Part shown: positions 42,619-53,278 of the stretch, in pieces
Layout: each line of letters opens with the position of its first letter
Numbering within the stretch: the stretch's first letter is position 1
Origin: Rusavskia elegans
Lineage: Eukaryota; Ascomycota; Lecanoromycetes; Teloschistales; Teloschistaceae
Assembly: GCA_011316305.1 (NCBI GenBank)
Contig: SAUG01000053.1
Span: forward strand, 62,001 to 126,000
DNA: 64,000 nt
Direction of reading: 5' to 3'
Program-made: the position numbers and the translations under genes
Notes under the pieces: generated by a model
The model's input: only the letters and a program-made list of their open reading frames with translations
The model's database searches: none
Told to the model about the DNA's origin: nothing

Positions 42619-43849
42619 ATGAACAAAAGGTCTGTAGTCTTACGAAGCATGCGCCACAGGAGCATTAGACATCTAGCTGTAGAGTATGTTGCGAATGCTC
42701 CGGGAGTAAGGGGCTGGTATGCAGGGAGCATAGCCTCATCACAGCTCCCTTGCGTCCGCGGTGCCCTTTTGTCTCAGAAGCCGATCAACCAAAAGTGTCT
42801 GCTCCAAACTCAATTCGAACACCCAACTGTTCAATCATGAGCACTCGAAAACAGTCATAGGGGATTACAACCTTGAAAACAGCCTTATCGAGCGACATTA
42901 ATGCTTTCTTCCCACTGGGAGCGGACTGGCTATCTTCCCGGCCCGCCTTCAGACGTTCCTTTCAAAAATTCCAATGGACGAGATTCCTAACCACAGGTGT
43001 AGGCTTCAATCCATTAGTAACGAGTATCAACTTTAGCTGATCTCGCACACAGATTTAGCATTCTACCTCCCCTTCCTTCTTCGACAATATTTTCTCGACT
43101 CCAGTAGACCACCTGGTCGTGAACCTCCTCCCACACGGCCTCACCGCTCCTCTCAATGGATTCAGCTATTCAAAGACCCTATGTTCCTTCCAAGAACGTT
43201 CATCGCCATCTGCTGTTTCTGCTGCACCTTTGCCAAATACACTCAAAGCTTCTCACCTCGTGATGAGCAATTCCTGTGGCGACACGCTGTACGCTCATTG
43301 CGGAATCTCCGGGAGGGACGATACCACACGATGATAACTTGCAGTGTTTTGCATTTCCACCCAGTACACCTTCTCGCAAATATTTACACTCTGCACAGTC
43401 TTGGCCCAATCATTGTCACAGTCCTTGGTCCGGGGGGTTTTCTATGGCTGTGGATCGGTAGTTCGTTCATGGCTAGCGCGGCGAATCTTCACTGGGACCT
43501 GTTCTTGGAACCATCCTCACCAGCAATCTTTCGTTTGGTCAAAATTGGTCCATGGTGGTTACGGCAAGCTCTCGTTCAGCAGAGACATAGCTTTGGAGCT
43601 TCGGGCAGCGTTTCAGGACTTTTCATGGCCTTCTGCTGCATGATGCCAAACCGTACGCTATTCTGTCCCATGCCTTTGCCGGCGTGGCAGGCTGCCATAC
43701 TTTATTCGATTGGAAGTGTTTTTTGTCTTTTGGGTGATGTACTGCCTTGGATAGGGCACGCAGGACACTTGGGTGGGATGGCATTTGGGGCCTTGTACTA
43801 TTACACGTTTGGCGAGAGAAAGTTGAGGAGGTTTGTCGATTTGGGGTAA
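42619..43849 (+). CDS. Rhomboid-family intramembrane protease (3 exons)
   Basis: Cleaves transmembrane substrates within the membrane. Best model: 42619-42705, 42861-42996, 43053-43849, 339 residues; the last join (TTDLAFYLPFLLRQYF) is well supported, the first exon less so. Exon 1 is Arg-rich and lacks acids at the start (MNKRSVVLRSMRHRSIRHLA), as in a mitochondrial presequence. The rhomboid core shows VHLLANIYTLHSLG (HxxxN), the nucleophile S258 in FGASGSVSGL and the partner His near 313 in IGHAGHLGGMAFG, between several hydrophobic helices. Both catalytic residues are present. It may be a mitochondrial Pcp1/PARL-like protease or another rhomboid; the location is inferred only from the leader. 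Confidence 0.85.
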
Positions 43850-44084
43850 GCATGGACTATGAGCAGAATGGGATGCGGTCATATTCTGCTCAGGTATGCT
43901 GGCGAAGACATACTATTCTATATGAATTCCAATTCGCTTGATCAGAGGATAATACAACAGCCTTCCTGTTGAATTACTAACGCGGCCTGAAACTAGTATC
44001 AAAGGCAGCCTTCCTCCTGCCTGCGTAAGGACCGAATTAACCTTCAATATCCACTGCTTGTGGTGCTCCACCCATCATACCACA

Positions 44085-44847
44085 ATGTCAGCCCACGAAC
44101 GCCTGGATCCTCGCAACTCCACCGAGATTGCAAAGCCCTACAGAATCCGTCAAGCTCCAAGACAATCTTACGCATTCCGAAGAAGTGGCTGTTGCCTACA
44201 CCAAAATCAGTGACCTCGAGCAACAGACCCGAGACCTCCATACTTTCATCAATGCCAACGGATTAACAAGGAGTCAGTCAAGCAAATCTAACGCTACTCG
44301 AAATCCACAACCTATACGACAACATATGAATCTGAAACAGCAGTCCAACGCCGCAACTAATCTCTATATCCAGATCGTAAACGCCGCCACCAGAGTCGGG
44401 GAAGAATTTTCTAAAGAATCAACGAGCCGTCTGTCTCACTCACGAATGGCGTCACCTCCGACGACCACAGTGCCGCCATAATGAAATTTCCAACAGACTT
44501 TAAGGAAGTACGGCAGTTTTCAGGCGCAATCCCCATTGCATTCAACCTTTTGAAGGCTCTAGGGACGTACTCATTCCGGCCTTCTGGACAAATACGACAT
44601 CTCTACCGAAGCAGGCCCTAGGAATAGGCCATCAGATCCGTTAGTCGACAAACTACTCAACGAGCTGGCCGTCGAGCGAAAAATGTTCCTGCAGCCTCCA
44701 TGGGCCTATCAGAGAGAGATGAAGGCTATGATTTACGATACTAAAAGCTTGAGCAAATTTGGTATCGAGGGGTTCTGGTCTGGCAGTATGAAGCTGCTGT
44801 TTGGAAGGAACAGCAACTCGGCCTTTTGGAATGCATTCATACGCTGA
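44085..44847 (+). pseudogene. Frameshifted gene relic, unknown family
   Basis: Consecutive + strand segments in different frames abut without intron-sized gaps: MSAHERLDPRNSTEIAKPYR, then EEVAVAYTKISDLEQQTRDL up to VGEEFSKES, then SLTNGVTSDDHSAAIMKFPT to FNLLKALG, then LLDKYDISTEAGP to FWNAFIR and a stop at 44845-44847. Each piece is protein-like and they are collinear, so the simplest reading is one gene with three frameshifts. I do not recognise it. Small unusual introns are the alternative. Confidence 0.4.
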
Positions 44848-45845
44848 ACGGAACCAACGAAAGGTGAAAGACGCTGTTACTTCATTCCCGGGTTTTGAAC
44901 GGGGGAACAGCGGGTGCTGGGAGCATAGATAACGCAGAGCTTACCCATATCACAGATTCGAATAATACTCCCAGTCTTATAACGCCTTGTATTCCTCTAC
45001 TACCCGCTCGTCTTCAATTTAATAGATCTCCCAAATTCCAAAATCAAAGAGACAGCCATAACCTACTCAAAGTTTCTCCATTCGAGCTTCAGCAAGAACA
45101 TGGCCGTCTCAAAGTCAATTTGATGGCTCTCCCGGGTAAGTTTTCAGGATGAAGAGACTCAATATCAGATACTGAACTAATTCACATGATATCCTCCAGC
45201 CCAAGTTTCCGTGGTCTTGTTGCCCATGTCCTACTTTTACACACCGGTATCCAAAACCTCTCAATTCATCCCTTCATCTACCCATCAGTAGTGGACCCGA
45301 AAATGTCTCGTTGCGTTGGAGCTTTTGCAAAGGTTGCTATTTGGCTCACGTTGCGGTTTATTCTGAACACAGCGAGTACTTTACCTGCTACATATGTATA
45401 CGAGGATAGCAAGTGCACTGGAGTTCGATTACAAAGGGTCGAGGCAACAAATATGACATTGAGACATCAATACAGCAGACGGAGAAGATCGGGGTAGATC
45501 AGTCTGTTGATGCAGCATAAGAAGGCAATGCCCGGAACGGACAGGCAGGATACGTATAGCCAAGTCCTGAATGACAGAACAGCGGGTGGTATTGATGAGA
45601 ACAAGGGTCCTCGGAACTGTATCTGCGTTCGTGAGCTGATCACTAACAACCTTTTGCAAGCCACGATAGATCTTTCCTTATGATGCAATCGTGATTTTCA
45701 AGCTTGATTGACTTGGTCCTCGTCAATCCGAGCATCCATGATAAGTTTGAGCGTCGTTGAGACACGAGCAATACATCATCATCGCCATCGTCGAACATCC
45801 CAAAAGCTACGACGATGAGGGTCGGCCCATGATGACCTTTAATGC
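44848..45845. other. Intergenic with a possible small secreted frame
   Basis: No supported gene. A 64-codon frame from ATG 45303 (MSRCVGAFAKVAIWLTLRFI..) begins with a hydrophobic leader and could be a remnant of a secreted protein, but it ends in a basic stretch and has no second exon I can find. Confidence 0.3.
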
Positions 45846-46590
45846 TCAAGGACATACATCCCATTGCCCGTCGTCATTGACACAAAAGTGATACCTCCAC
45901 GGTACCACATTGCCCTCGATATTCCTCATTTCCACCAGCAGGCGGTCGGTGTCGGACCAATGCTTCCCAGCCTCATAGCAGCGCAAGCAGATATCAAGAT
46001 CCCCTCGTGCGCAGACACAGCAGTGGTACAAGCGTCGACGTATATGAGTAGCGGGACATGTACCACAGCTCACACTACAACGCAGACTTTCGGACAGCGA
46101 AGAGATGTCTAAGCCCTCACCCAGCTTTGGTGCCTCGGCCGATCGAGCTTCCAATATCTTATTCGAGCCTGGAAAGCGTTCCAGAAGATTTCGCGCCAGA
46201 GGCCTGTCTTGAGAGATCCTGGACTCGGCACGCGTCGTCAATTTCCCTGAAATACTTTGGACTTTTTCCGTCGAGGCAAGGAAGAGCGATAGGATCAAGA
46301 TGCGAGTTATCGCAGTTTCGAGCTTGTTGTTTCTGCTGCCATGATTCCTGCTGCAAACGGGATTGCGATTGGTTGAGTCTGACCTTCACGGCAAGATACC
46401 ATAGGAGCAAACCGAGAAGATAGAAAATGCCATTCTTGGACGTGAGGTCGATGCATTCAGCCTCCTTGATGTTCGACGCGAGGTTCCGGATGTTAGTAGC
46501 AGCCCGATATGCATCCCGTCTGGAATGTTTTCTTGAAGAACAAAAATCGCACGTTATCCGATAAGATCTATAAGAGAATCTCCAAGTCAT
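45846..46590 (-). CDS. ZZ-like zinc-finger protein, structure unresolved
   Basis: The C-terminal segment (46298-45846) contains RCSVSCGTCPATHIRRRLYH, CCVCARGDLDICLRCYEAG and DTDRLLVEMRNIEG, which is the Cys pattern of a ZZ-type finger (C-x2-C ... YxCxxC ... C-x2-C ... H). ZZ fingers often occur in fungal multidomain proteins linked with HET or ankyrin modules. An upstream segment in another frame (MTWRFSYRSYRIT.., with a membrane helix GIFYLLGLLLWYLAVKV) may be an earlier exon. No ATG begins the ZZ frame. Could be a fragment. Confidence 0.4.
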
Positions 46591-46599
46591 CGTCAGAGC

Positions 46600-47093
46600 A
46601 CCGATGACGAAACCCCCGGAATAGGACTTCGCCCATTGCCTCAATCAAGTGTCTCGCCCACTTTCTACGGCGTTCCCTATGAGATCGATTTATCCTTCAT
46701 ATCAGCTCATCAATCGTCGACTGTACCCTGGGGGCTTTCAATGACATAGTTTTTTGAGTCGCCCGTCGTTCGCGGCGACAACGATAACTATACCAACCAG
46801 CTTGACGCATCCGACAAGCCCCTTTTATATAAAGGACTTGAATACCGTACAGCAGCTCTGACATTGGATTTTCGCCGACCACCATCGTAAATAAACCAGA
46901 TTTCCCATCTATACATGATGCGAAGTGAGTGAATGCCTCGATAAGCCTTACCTTAGTTAAGTGACCTATGGGCAGCCAAGGTCTTGGAACGGGCATCTCG
47001 CGACTTTTCTGTCCCTTCCGCTGTTAGCGTCGCAGAGCAATCCGGACACTAAGCCTATAGTCTTACAATATTGGCAGGCCATCCTGGTTGGCT
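46600..47093. other. Intergenic
   Basis: About 490 bases with only short frames. Confidence 0.3.
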
Positions 47094-47432
47094 GGCAGTC
47101 GAGGTATCGAGTGCCTAATCCGCCAAGTCGAAGTGTCCGAATGCTCGCCGCGAGCAGGGGGTTATAGAGCGGAATGTAATTCCACGGCGACCCTCAGTAG
47201 CAGCGGGAAGGTGATAGAGCATACCCTTGTTCCTGGGCTGGCTGAAGGTAGGTAGAATCGACTCCGCCGGTGAAAGTCCGGTAAAGAGTCATCACTCCCG
47301 CTGCTAAATTGGGTGTTCGCGGAACCTACGGATACTCCCTCTGAAACCCTCTCTCGCGGTAAGCAGAATTATTCGGACACTCTCAGTATGCCTTCGATAT
47401 AGCGGAAGGAGGTATCCGATACCTCGACTGCC
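47094..47432. repeat. Fold-back inverted-repeat element, MITE-like
   Basis: Perfect 16-bp inverted ends GGCAGTCGAGGTATCG (47094-47109 and 47417-47432), an inner inverted pair AGTGTCCGAAT (47132-47142 and 47371-47381) and another around AGCAGCGGGA, so most of the 339 bp can fold back on itself. A 4-bp direct repeat GGCT flanks both ends. No coding capacity. Confidence 0.55.
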
Positions 47433-47578
47433 GGCTATAGTGGATATACTACAACAGCCAATCGCATTGATTTCTCACGGACCATCATGGCCACCCATGC
47501 ATGCCATGACAGCCTTGCCGAAGTCCCAGCGCCGCATATATGCATTTCATGTCGTGCCCCCCCAAGTGGCCCCCAAAT

Positions 47579-47753
47579 GCAAAGCCGTTTCCATGCACCG
47601 TTGCCGTCCATGCAGAATCCAAAATCATGCACCCCACAGTCAAAGTAATGCAGCAAGCATACCATCCACGCCGTACTGATCATACCCCCATACGCAAAAG
47701 CGGTTTCCATGCATCGATGTCTTCCATGCAGTAGTCATATTCATGCACCCCAG
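47579..47753. repeat. Imperfect tandem duplication, unit about 115 bp
   Basis: The 60 bases from 47579 reappear from 47694 with about 80 percent identity (for example GCAAAGCCGTTTCCATGCA and GCAAAAGCGGTTTCCATGCA). Many CATGCA words occur between 47490 and 47760. No open frame with meaning; the segment lies in the 3' flank of the BRCT gene. Confidence 0.5.
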
Positions 47754-47818
47754 GGGCAAGTATTGTATCAACCACATCATACCATCAAACATGATACATC
47801 CCACATCACGCCGTACCG

Positions 47819-48887
47819 TCACGCCGTATCCTTGGATGCCCCTGCATCTGACGTTTCCATTGGGTTTGCGGATGGCACTTCCTTGGAAAACATGCCGTAC
47901 ACACTCTTTTGCCCCTTTGCGGCGAGGGTGATGTTCGAGAACGGCGCTTCGGGTAGCCTTCTTCCGGCTTTGAGGCTTTCGAGGACCCTGCGGAAACCCC
48001 ATGTCAGTCGAATGATTCTGCAAAGCAATGCACCGTCCGGAAACACTCCGCATGATACAGAAGGGTAAGGCAACACAACTTTGGTCAGGCAGTCAGGCAG
48101 CTTACACTCACCACTCGACACCCACGTACTTCAGCCCTTTACCTCCAACCCTCATAATCTCCTTCTGGATCTTCGACGCCGCCAACCCGCCACCTGCACC
48201 TTTGCCTCTTCCCAACCCCGCACCGTTGGGCGTTCCGAGGATGACATGCGTGACGCTTCTCCGTCCCAAAGCAATGCTGACGCGAGCGCCATTTTCTGCA
48301 AGTAATTGCTTCAGTCGATGGTCGCCGACCAGGGGTGCCGTGGAGCCGTTGATGAAGATGCAGAGACCATCAAAGATCCTTTTCGGCTCTGGCAGAGGGG
48401 CTGAAATCGACGTTGTTTGAGCCTCATCGGCTCCCGTATTTTTGTCTATGTTTTTCGATGACGAGTCTTTGCTCAGTGTTTCCAATGCTTGATCGTCGCT
48501 CAATTTCCTCCGCTTGCCTTCCCTTTCTTTGCCTTCTCCACCACCCCAATTCTCTTTGTCACTTTTTCCGAACAACCCCCTAACATCTGGCCATCCTTTC
48601 TCTCTTGACCCCACAGCACCCTTTTGCCACCCCCCGTTTTCTTCTGTCCTGCCATCCTTCCCCAACTTTTCACTTCCTGCCCCTACGGTGTCATATAGCC
48701 TCTTCCCGCCGGTCGCGCCTGCTTTGAATTGGCTGGCCAGCTTCGTGGTACGTGAGGCGCGCCATGACGTCGATCCCGCCAAGCGGTTTTCGGCGCGTTG
48801 ATGTCCGGTCGAAGAGGAGTTCCAAGGATCGAAGGTTTTGCGACGGGGTTCGGCGGCGGGAGGCAGTGGCGGGGGAGGAGGGCCCAT
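47819..48887 (-). CDS. BRCT-domain protein, probable DNA-damage factor (2 exons)
   Basis: Exons 48887-48112 and 47987-47819 (124-nt intron) give 314 residues. The N-terminal half has the conserved fungal motif FDPWNSSSTGHQRAENR and KRLYDTVGAGSE, then a Lys/Glu-rich disordered region. A single BRCT-like domain follows: IFDGLCIFINGSTAPLVGDH, LLAENGARVSIALGRRSVTH, VILGTPNG, and across the splice KYVGVEWVLESLKAGRRLPE (the conserved W and helix 3). The start at 48887 is provisional: the frame stays open and Pro/Ala-rich upstream to about 48990, where a CTGCAG acceptor may join a further exon. Nuclear phosphoprotein binding in DNA repair is the family expectation. Confidence 0.82.
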
Positions 48888-50378
48888 GGGGGATGGCGCG
48901 GAGGGTGCAGGTTGGAGGCAGATATTCCCAGGGCAGTGGTTGGTTCGCGCAGCTGGTGCTGGAGCGGAAGCGTAGTGTCCCCCGGGCCCTGCCTGCAGTG
49001 TTGATTACGCGGTACTACCGATGAGCATGCAGCGGACAAGTCGTGAAACGCATTGCTAGGGTGAAGCGGCTGGTCGTGAATGCTGTTGCCAGGTGTCGAA
49101 GATTCTGCGAGCACCGATCGGCGTGAGGTTGATGCGTCGCGTAAGCCCGGCCTGCAGCTTACCCGAACAACATCAGCTCAGCTTCTAGAATAACGCTTCC
49201 GTGGGGTCTTAGTTTCTTGCAGGATTTTAGAGTTCTGTTGAAGTGTGATGGTGGCACAGTGGAGGCTATTGTCAAGACCTAGCGTCAACACATGGAGTTG
49301 AAAAAGCAAAGGACTGGCGCGGCAAAAGGGTGCGACGCCAACTCCGCCTGCGCATAATCGAGATGATAGTACAGCACCTTTTCCGTCCAAACCAATGACA
49401 ACATCGATCTGTCCCTTCAGCGTTTCGGGAACAAGAGGCAAGAGGCACGGTAATCTCTCTAACGCATGACCAGTCCGTGCAGATCGTCCATGCAGAACAT
49501 CTAGCAGCGTACATCATACATGACATGACCTTACCTAGCCTCGCATAACCGGCACTTGGACTAAAGAGTACGAGTAACACGAGTCTAATGTGCCCTTGAT
49601 GTTCCTTTCTCGATACGGAAACCTGGGGCACAGCTACTACTACACTGTAAGCTAGAACGATCGTAGGGTATCTCGTCTGAAAGATAATTCGCACGCAAAA
49701 GATGTGCTGCATATCTTGGAGTCCCTTTTTGGGCAAACACCTGATCACCAGGATGGGTTGGCAAACGACGAGATGATCACAAAGAAGGATTGGTCGGAGA
49801 AAGAAAGCGGGACTGCACTTCTCGGCTGTTCGTCGAGCAGGAGCAGCACCATGACTACCCCTGGCAAATATTCCTGAATAGCTATTGTCCAAGTCTCACA
49901 AGGCCCTCTCGCTCGTGTGTAAGATCATCCGAGCAACAAGAAAAAGCTTTTTAGTAGATTAAACACAATATGTCATCCACCCGTGTCCCATCGTCCAGTC
50001 CTAAAATAATACCCGGTCCTCCTGAGTAATCGTAATCATCACACCTCGCTCTAAGGTGGAATCGTGGAAGAATCGGAACTCGTGTCGTAAGTTCGTAAAG
50101 ATGCAGTGGGATATAGTAGCAGTAACAAGCCGGATATATGAAAGATCCCGTCCTCGGAAGCTGGTAGCAGCAATGACAGGCAAAAAAACTTGGGCAGGGC
50201 TAACGTAATAAACTCGGGACGAGATATCCAGAGACGCTATGTTAGCAATTGATACGAGTACAGCGCAATGCAACCGTCGTCACGCTGCGTTAGATATCGT
50301 TGATGGGCGTAATGCGACCAAAATCATCAAGAACCCGCTGGAATCGTATTGAAAAGGTGCTGTGCTTCGACAGACTCG
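48888..50378. other. Long region between BRCT and StuA genes
   Basis: About 1.5 kb. The left 100-230 bases may belong to the BRCT gene's 5' end; the right part is presumably the StuA 3' UTR and terminator. A 206-codon minus frame (49272-49892) is present but Cys/Arg-rich in a way that does not look like real protein. Confidence 0.35.
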
Positions 50379-52495
50379 TTATCGGCGTACTCGCTGAACG
50401 GGTCTGTTCTGGGTGCGGTTCATGGATCGGTTGTCCCGATCGAAAGAGCTGCCGCTTACGCTCTCCGCACCCATCTTGCGGCGCTTCAGGCCTTCGATGT
50501 CGTCTCCGCGGCTGGCGGGACGAGATCCGTATTCTTGATCGTCATCTTCCCGCATCCGCTTGGTAGATGGAGTGGTACCATTCATATGAGCAGGCGCGTA
50601 AGCTGCCTGTATCGAGCTCGTGCCATATGTGTCAACGCTTGACGTTCCATTCGGTATGCTTCCACGAGCATCACTGATCGGATTGTAAGCGTTGCTTGAA
50701 TAGACAGCGCGCGGTGGTGTCTGGTGTCCGGCTGGCCATTGCGCCTGACCGCTGGCCGAATTTCGTGGGGTCACCCGACCAGAGCCGTTCGGGTGCGATG
50801 GCGAGCCAGTCATTTCTGGCGAGAGGTGAGGGTGCTCTCCTTGCAACGAGGCAAGACCGGTCCCAGTGTTATAGCTGTAAGCAGAGCGATTGGCAGCGTA
50901 AGCGTTGTTGTTGTTGTTGTCGTGGGAGTAATCAGTATCATGCTCATGATCAGCCTCCTCCTCCCCATTACTATGGCCCACTGGTGGATTCGTATGACTG
51001 TGGGGGTAGGGCTCCGGCTTGGTCTCATGCTCGTCCAGCTCAGTGATTCGCGATGTTGGAGGACCCATCTCGTGCTTCATATACGTTCCAGACTGCGTCG
51101 AAGCGTACCGAGGCATGTTGCTGGGAGCATATGGACCTTGCTGCGAAGCGCTACTCGGGTACATGGACTTCGCCGCATCGTAGGGCTGCTGCGTCTGGTA
51201 TGATTGGAGGTTTGACATCGCATGCCCGGGTGGTGTCGTCGCTGGCGTGTTCGGCGTCGAATGAGCGTGAGGTTCAATCATGGATTGAGATCCTTGAGTA
51301 CCGCCAGCCATGTTCTGAGCCCCCCATGTGTAATCGTTCGACTGGTTGCTCATCCCAATTCCGCTTGAGGCACTCGTGGGCGGTGTGGGAAAAGTGTGGG
51401 CGCGATCCAGCGACGGCCTTCCGGTCCCCGGGTGAGGAGCTATCTGATGTGGAGATTGAGAAACTTGGGAAGAAGCCATGGAGTGATGATGGTGCAAGGA
51501 CGGCGCTTGCGATCCGTGGGCGCCAACCATGCTGACCTGTCCGCCCCTCGTCTTGTCCAGCTTTTGTTTCTCATGAGCAGCCATCACTGCGGTCGTCCTG
51601 TTGTGATTCGTAGGGTGATAGAGAAGAGCTCCAATATTGTGAACGAAGAGTGGATACAGGGACTCTGTGATCTTTTCCCTGTTCGCAAAATCCAGCGCTC
51701 GATCAAAAGGGATCCTGATGAAGGTCAGCTATTGAATTGCCCAAAGCCGAGCGATAATCATACCAGACTCCTTTGAGGTGCATTGGACCAATCTTTACTA
51801 CATGCCGGGTTTTCTCACTCTTCAGGATACCATCACGTCGTCCTCGTGTCATGCCAGCAACGTTAAGAAGTTTGGTCCCGTTGATCATATGGTTGTCTAT
51901 TTGAGTCGTTAGTAATCTCTCATCGATCACGACCGCTTCGTTAAGAGGGTGATTTGGATGGAGCATACCGTCTCTCCTCGCCACGCATACACCTTTCGCT
52001 TCCACTTGGAAGCACATGCTACCTTCATCTTCCCACAGAGTTGCCGTAACACGAGGTTTCATACCAGGAGGAGCAACCTGCCCGGTTGTGTCTTGCAACT
52101 GTTGAGGCGGATAGGCCTGTGATGCCCCCCCGGGGCCGCCTCCGTAGGGATGCTGAGCATGCCCAGTGGATGGCATTGCTGCGAAATGTCAGCGAATGAT
52201 CGGTCCCAACAGTGGATGGTGTTGAATTACTCGGGAGAGGCAGCATCTGCGATCCCATGGAGGAAGATCCTTGGTGCGAAGAATGTGGAGAAGTCACGCC
52301 GTTGTATCCATTGTACTGGCCATAACCACCAGGCGAGGGTGCATAGCTGTGGGACCCTGGATGCATGACAGATGGTTGCTGTTGGTAGGATGCATACTGT
52401 GGCATACTTCCTCCACCTGGCGCCTGCGACGTATAAGACTGGCCCCCAGGCATGTGTGGCGCCTGGGAGTCCATGTATTGCGGATGCTGATTCAT
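50379..52495 (-). CDS. stuA: APSES transcription factor, StuA type (4 exons)
   Basis: Regulator of conidiation and development in filamentous fungi. Exons from the conserved start: 52495-52231, 52178-51969, 51896-51764, 51714-50379; 647 residues. The leader [19 protein letters not shown] and the Tyr/Gln/Gly-rich stretch match the family. The APSES DNA-binding domain (about 105-215) reads [76 protein letters not shown] and [16 protein letters not shown], interrupted by two introns at the usual places. The C-terminus is low complexity with N5 and H4 runs and a basic [15 protein letters not shown] signal. The frame stays open without an ATG up to 52929, so longer isoforms starting upstream are possible. 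Confidence 0.95.
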
Positions 52496-53278
52496 GTTGC
52501 CGCTGTAGGAGTCGTGGGCTGGCGTGTATTGCTGACTGTTTTGCTCAGGATTCGAGTACCCAGGATGTTCGGCAGTGTCCTCAAGCAAGCCGTTGGCTGG
52601 AGCTCCGTTCAGGGAAGTCGGCGAAGGGGATGGAGTTTTCAATCCTATGTTCGTATGGTTCCCTGGGTAGACTGTCCCGGAGGCGTGTTGAGATGGGTAA
52701 GCACCGTTACTGCCGTTGAGTCGAGACGAGAGGGCGCCGTAGGAAGGGTTGGAGGCGTAATTTTGGGGAAGTTGCAAATCCGGTAATCTGTCACCAGAGA
52801 ACAGCGGTCGTTGAGGATAGGTAGGATGGTTAAACCATGGAACGTCAGCAGGACCTCGGTTCTGAACCTGGGCTATCGATGGGAGCTCCAGCTTTTCGGT
52901 ATTGGATGTGTATTGGCCTCGAATGACCTATATTGAATAGACTGCGGTCGGTCTTTTGCTCTCGGTGATATCGTTTGCTGTTGAATTGTAGCTCCAAGCA
53001 ACCTCGAATTCTCGATATGTGCTGATGCAGATACACAGGGGTATTTCTCAACCAGCTGATGCTCGAAGCGCTGTAGATGGACGATCAGCATAAATCCCAG
53101 GGCATCACGATTAGCTCGCCCGAAGCTCACAATTTGATATAAGATACCACTACGATATCAACCAGTAGGTGTCAGACCTCGAGATCAACATCTGCAATAG
53201 TATCTGTTCATGGTTGGAAAAGTACTTTGACCCTACCACCGGCATACACCGCTCATCGCGCGGCCACAGAGACGCTCA
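52496..53278. promoter_or_regulatory. 5' region of stuA, with open frame and possible upstream exon
   Basis: On the minus strand the stuA frame continues from 52495 to 52929 without a stop and looks protein-like (NGSNGAYPSQHASGTVYPGN, GLKTPSPSPTSLNG). It contains no ATG and begins after a possible acceptor (AATATAG). Either it is 5' UTR or an upstream exon supplies an earlier start. The remaining 350 bases separate stuA from the divergent AT-hook gene. Confidence 0.45.

Noticed and set aside
49272..49892. 206-codon minus-strand frame
   Set aside because: Excess of Cys and Arg, no motif, and a position where the StuA 3' UTR or spacer is expected.
50379..51587. Separate gene for the Ser/Pro/His-rich C-terminal part of StuA
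   Set aside because: It is in frame with the last APSES exon (51714-50379), so it is the C-terminus of the same protein.
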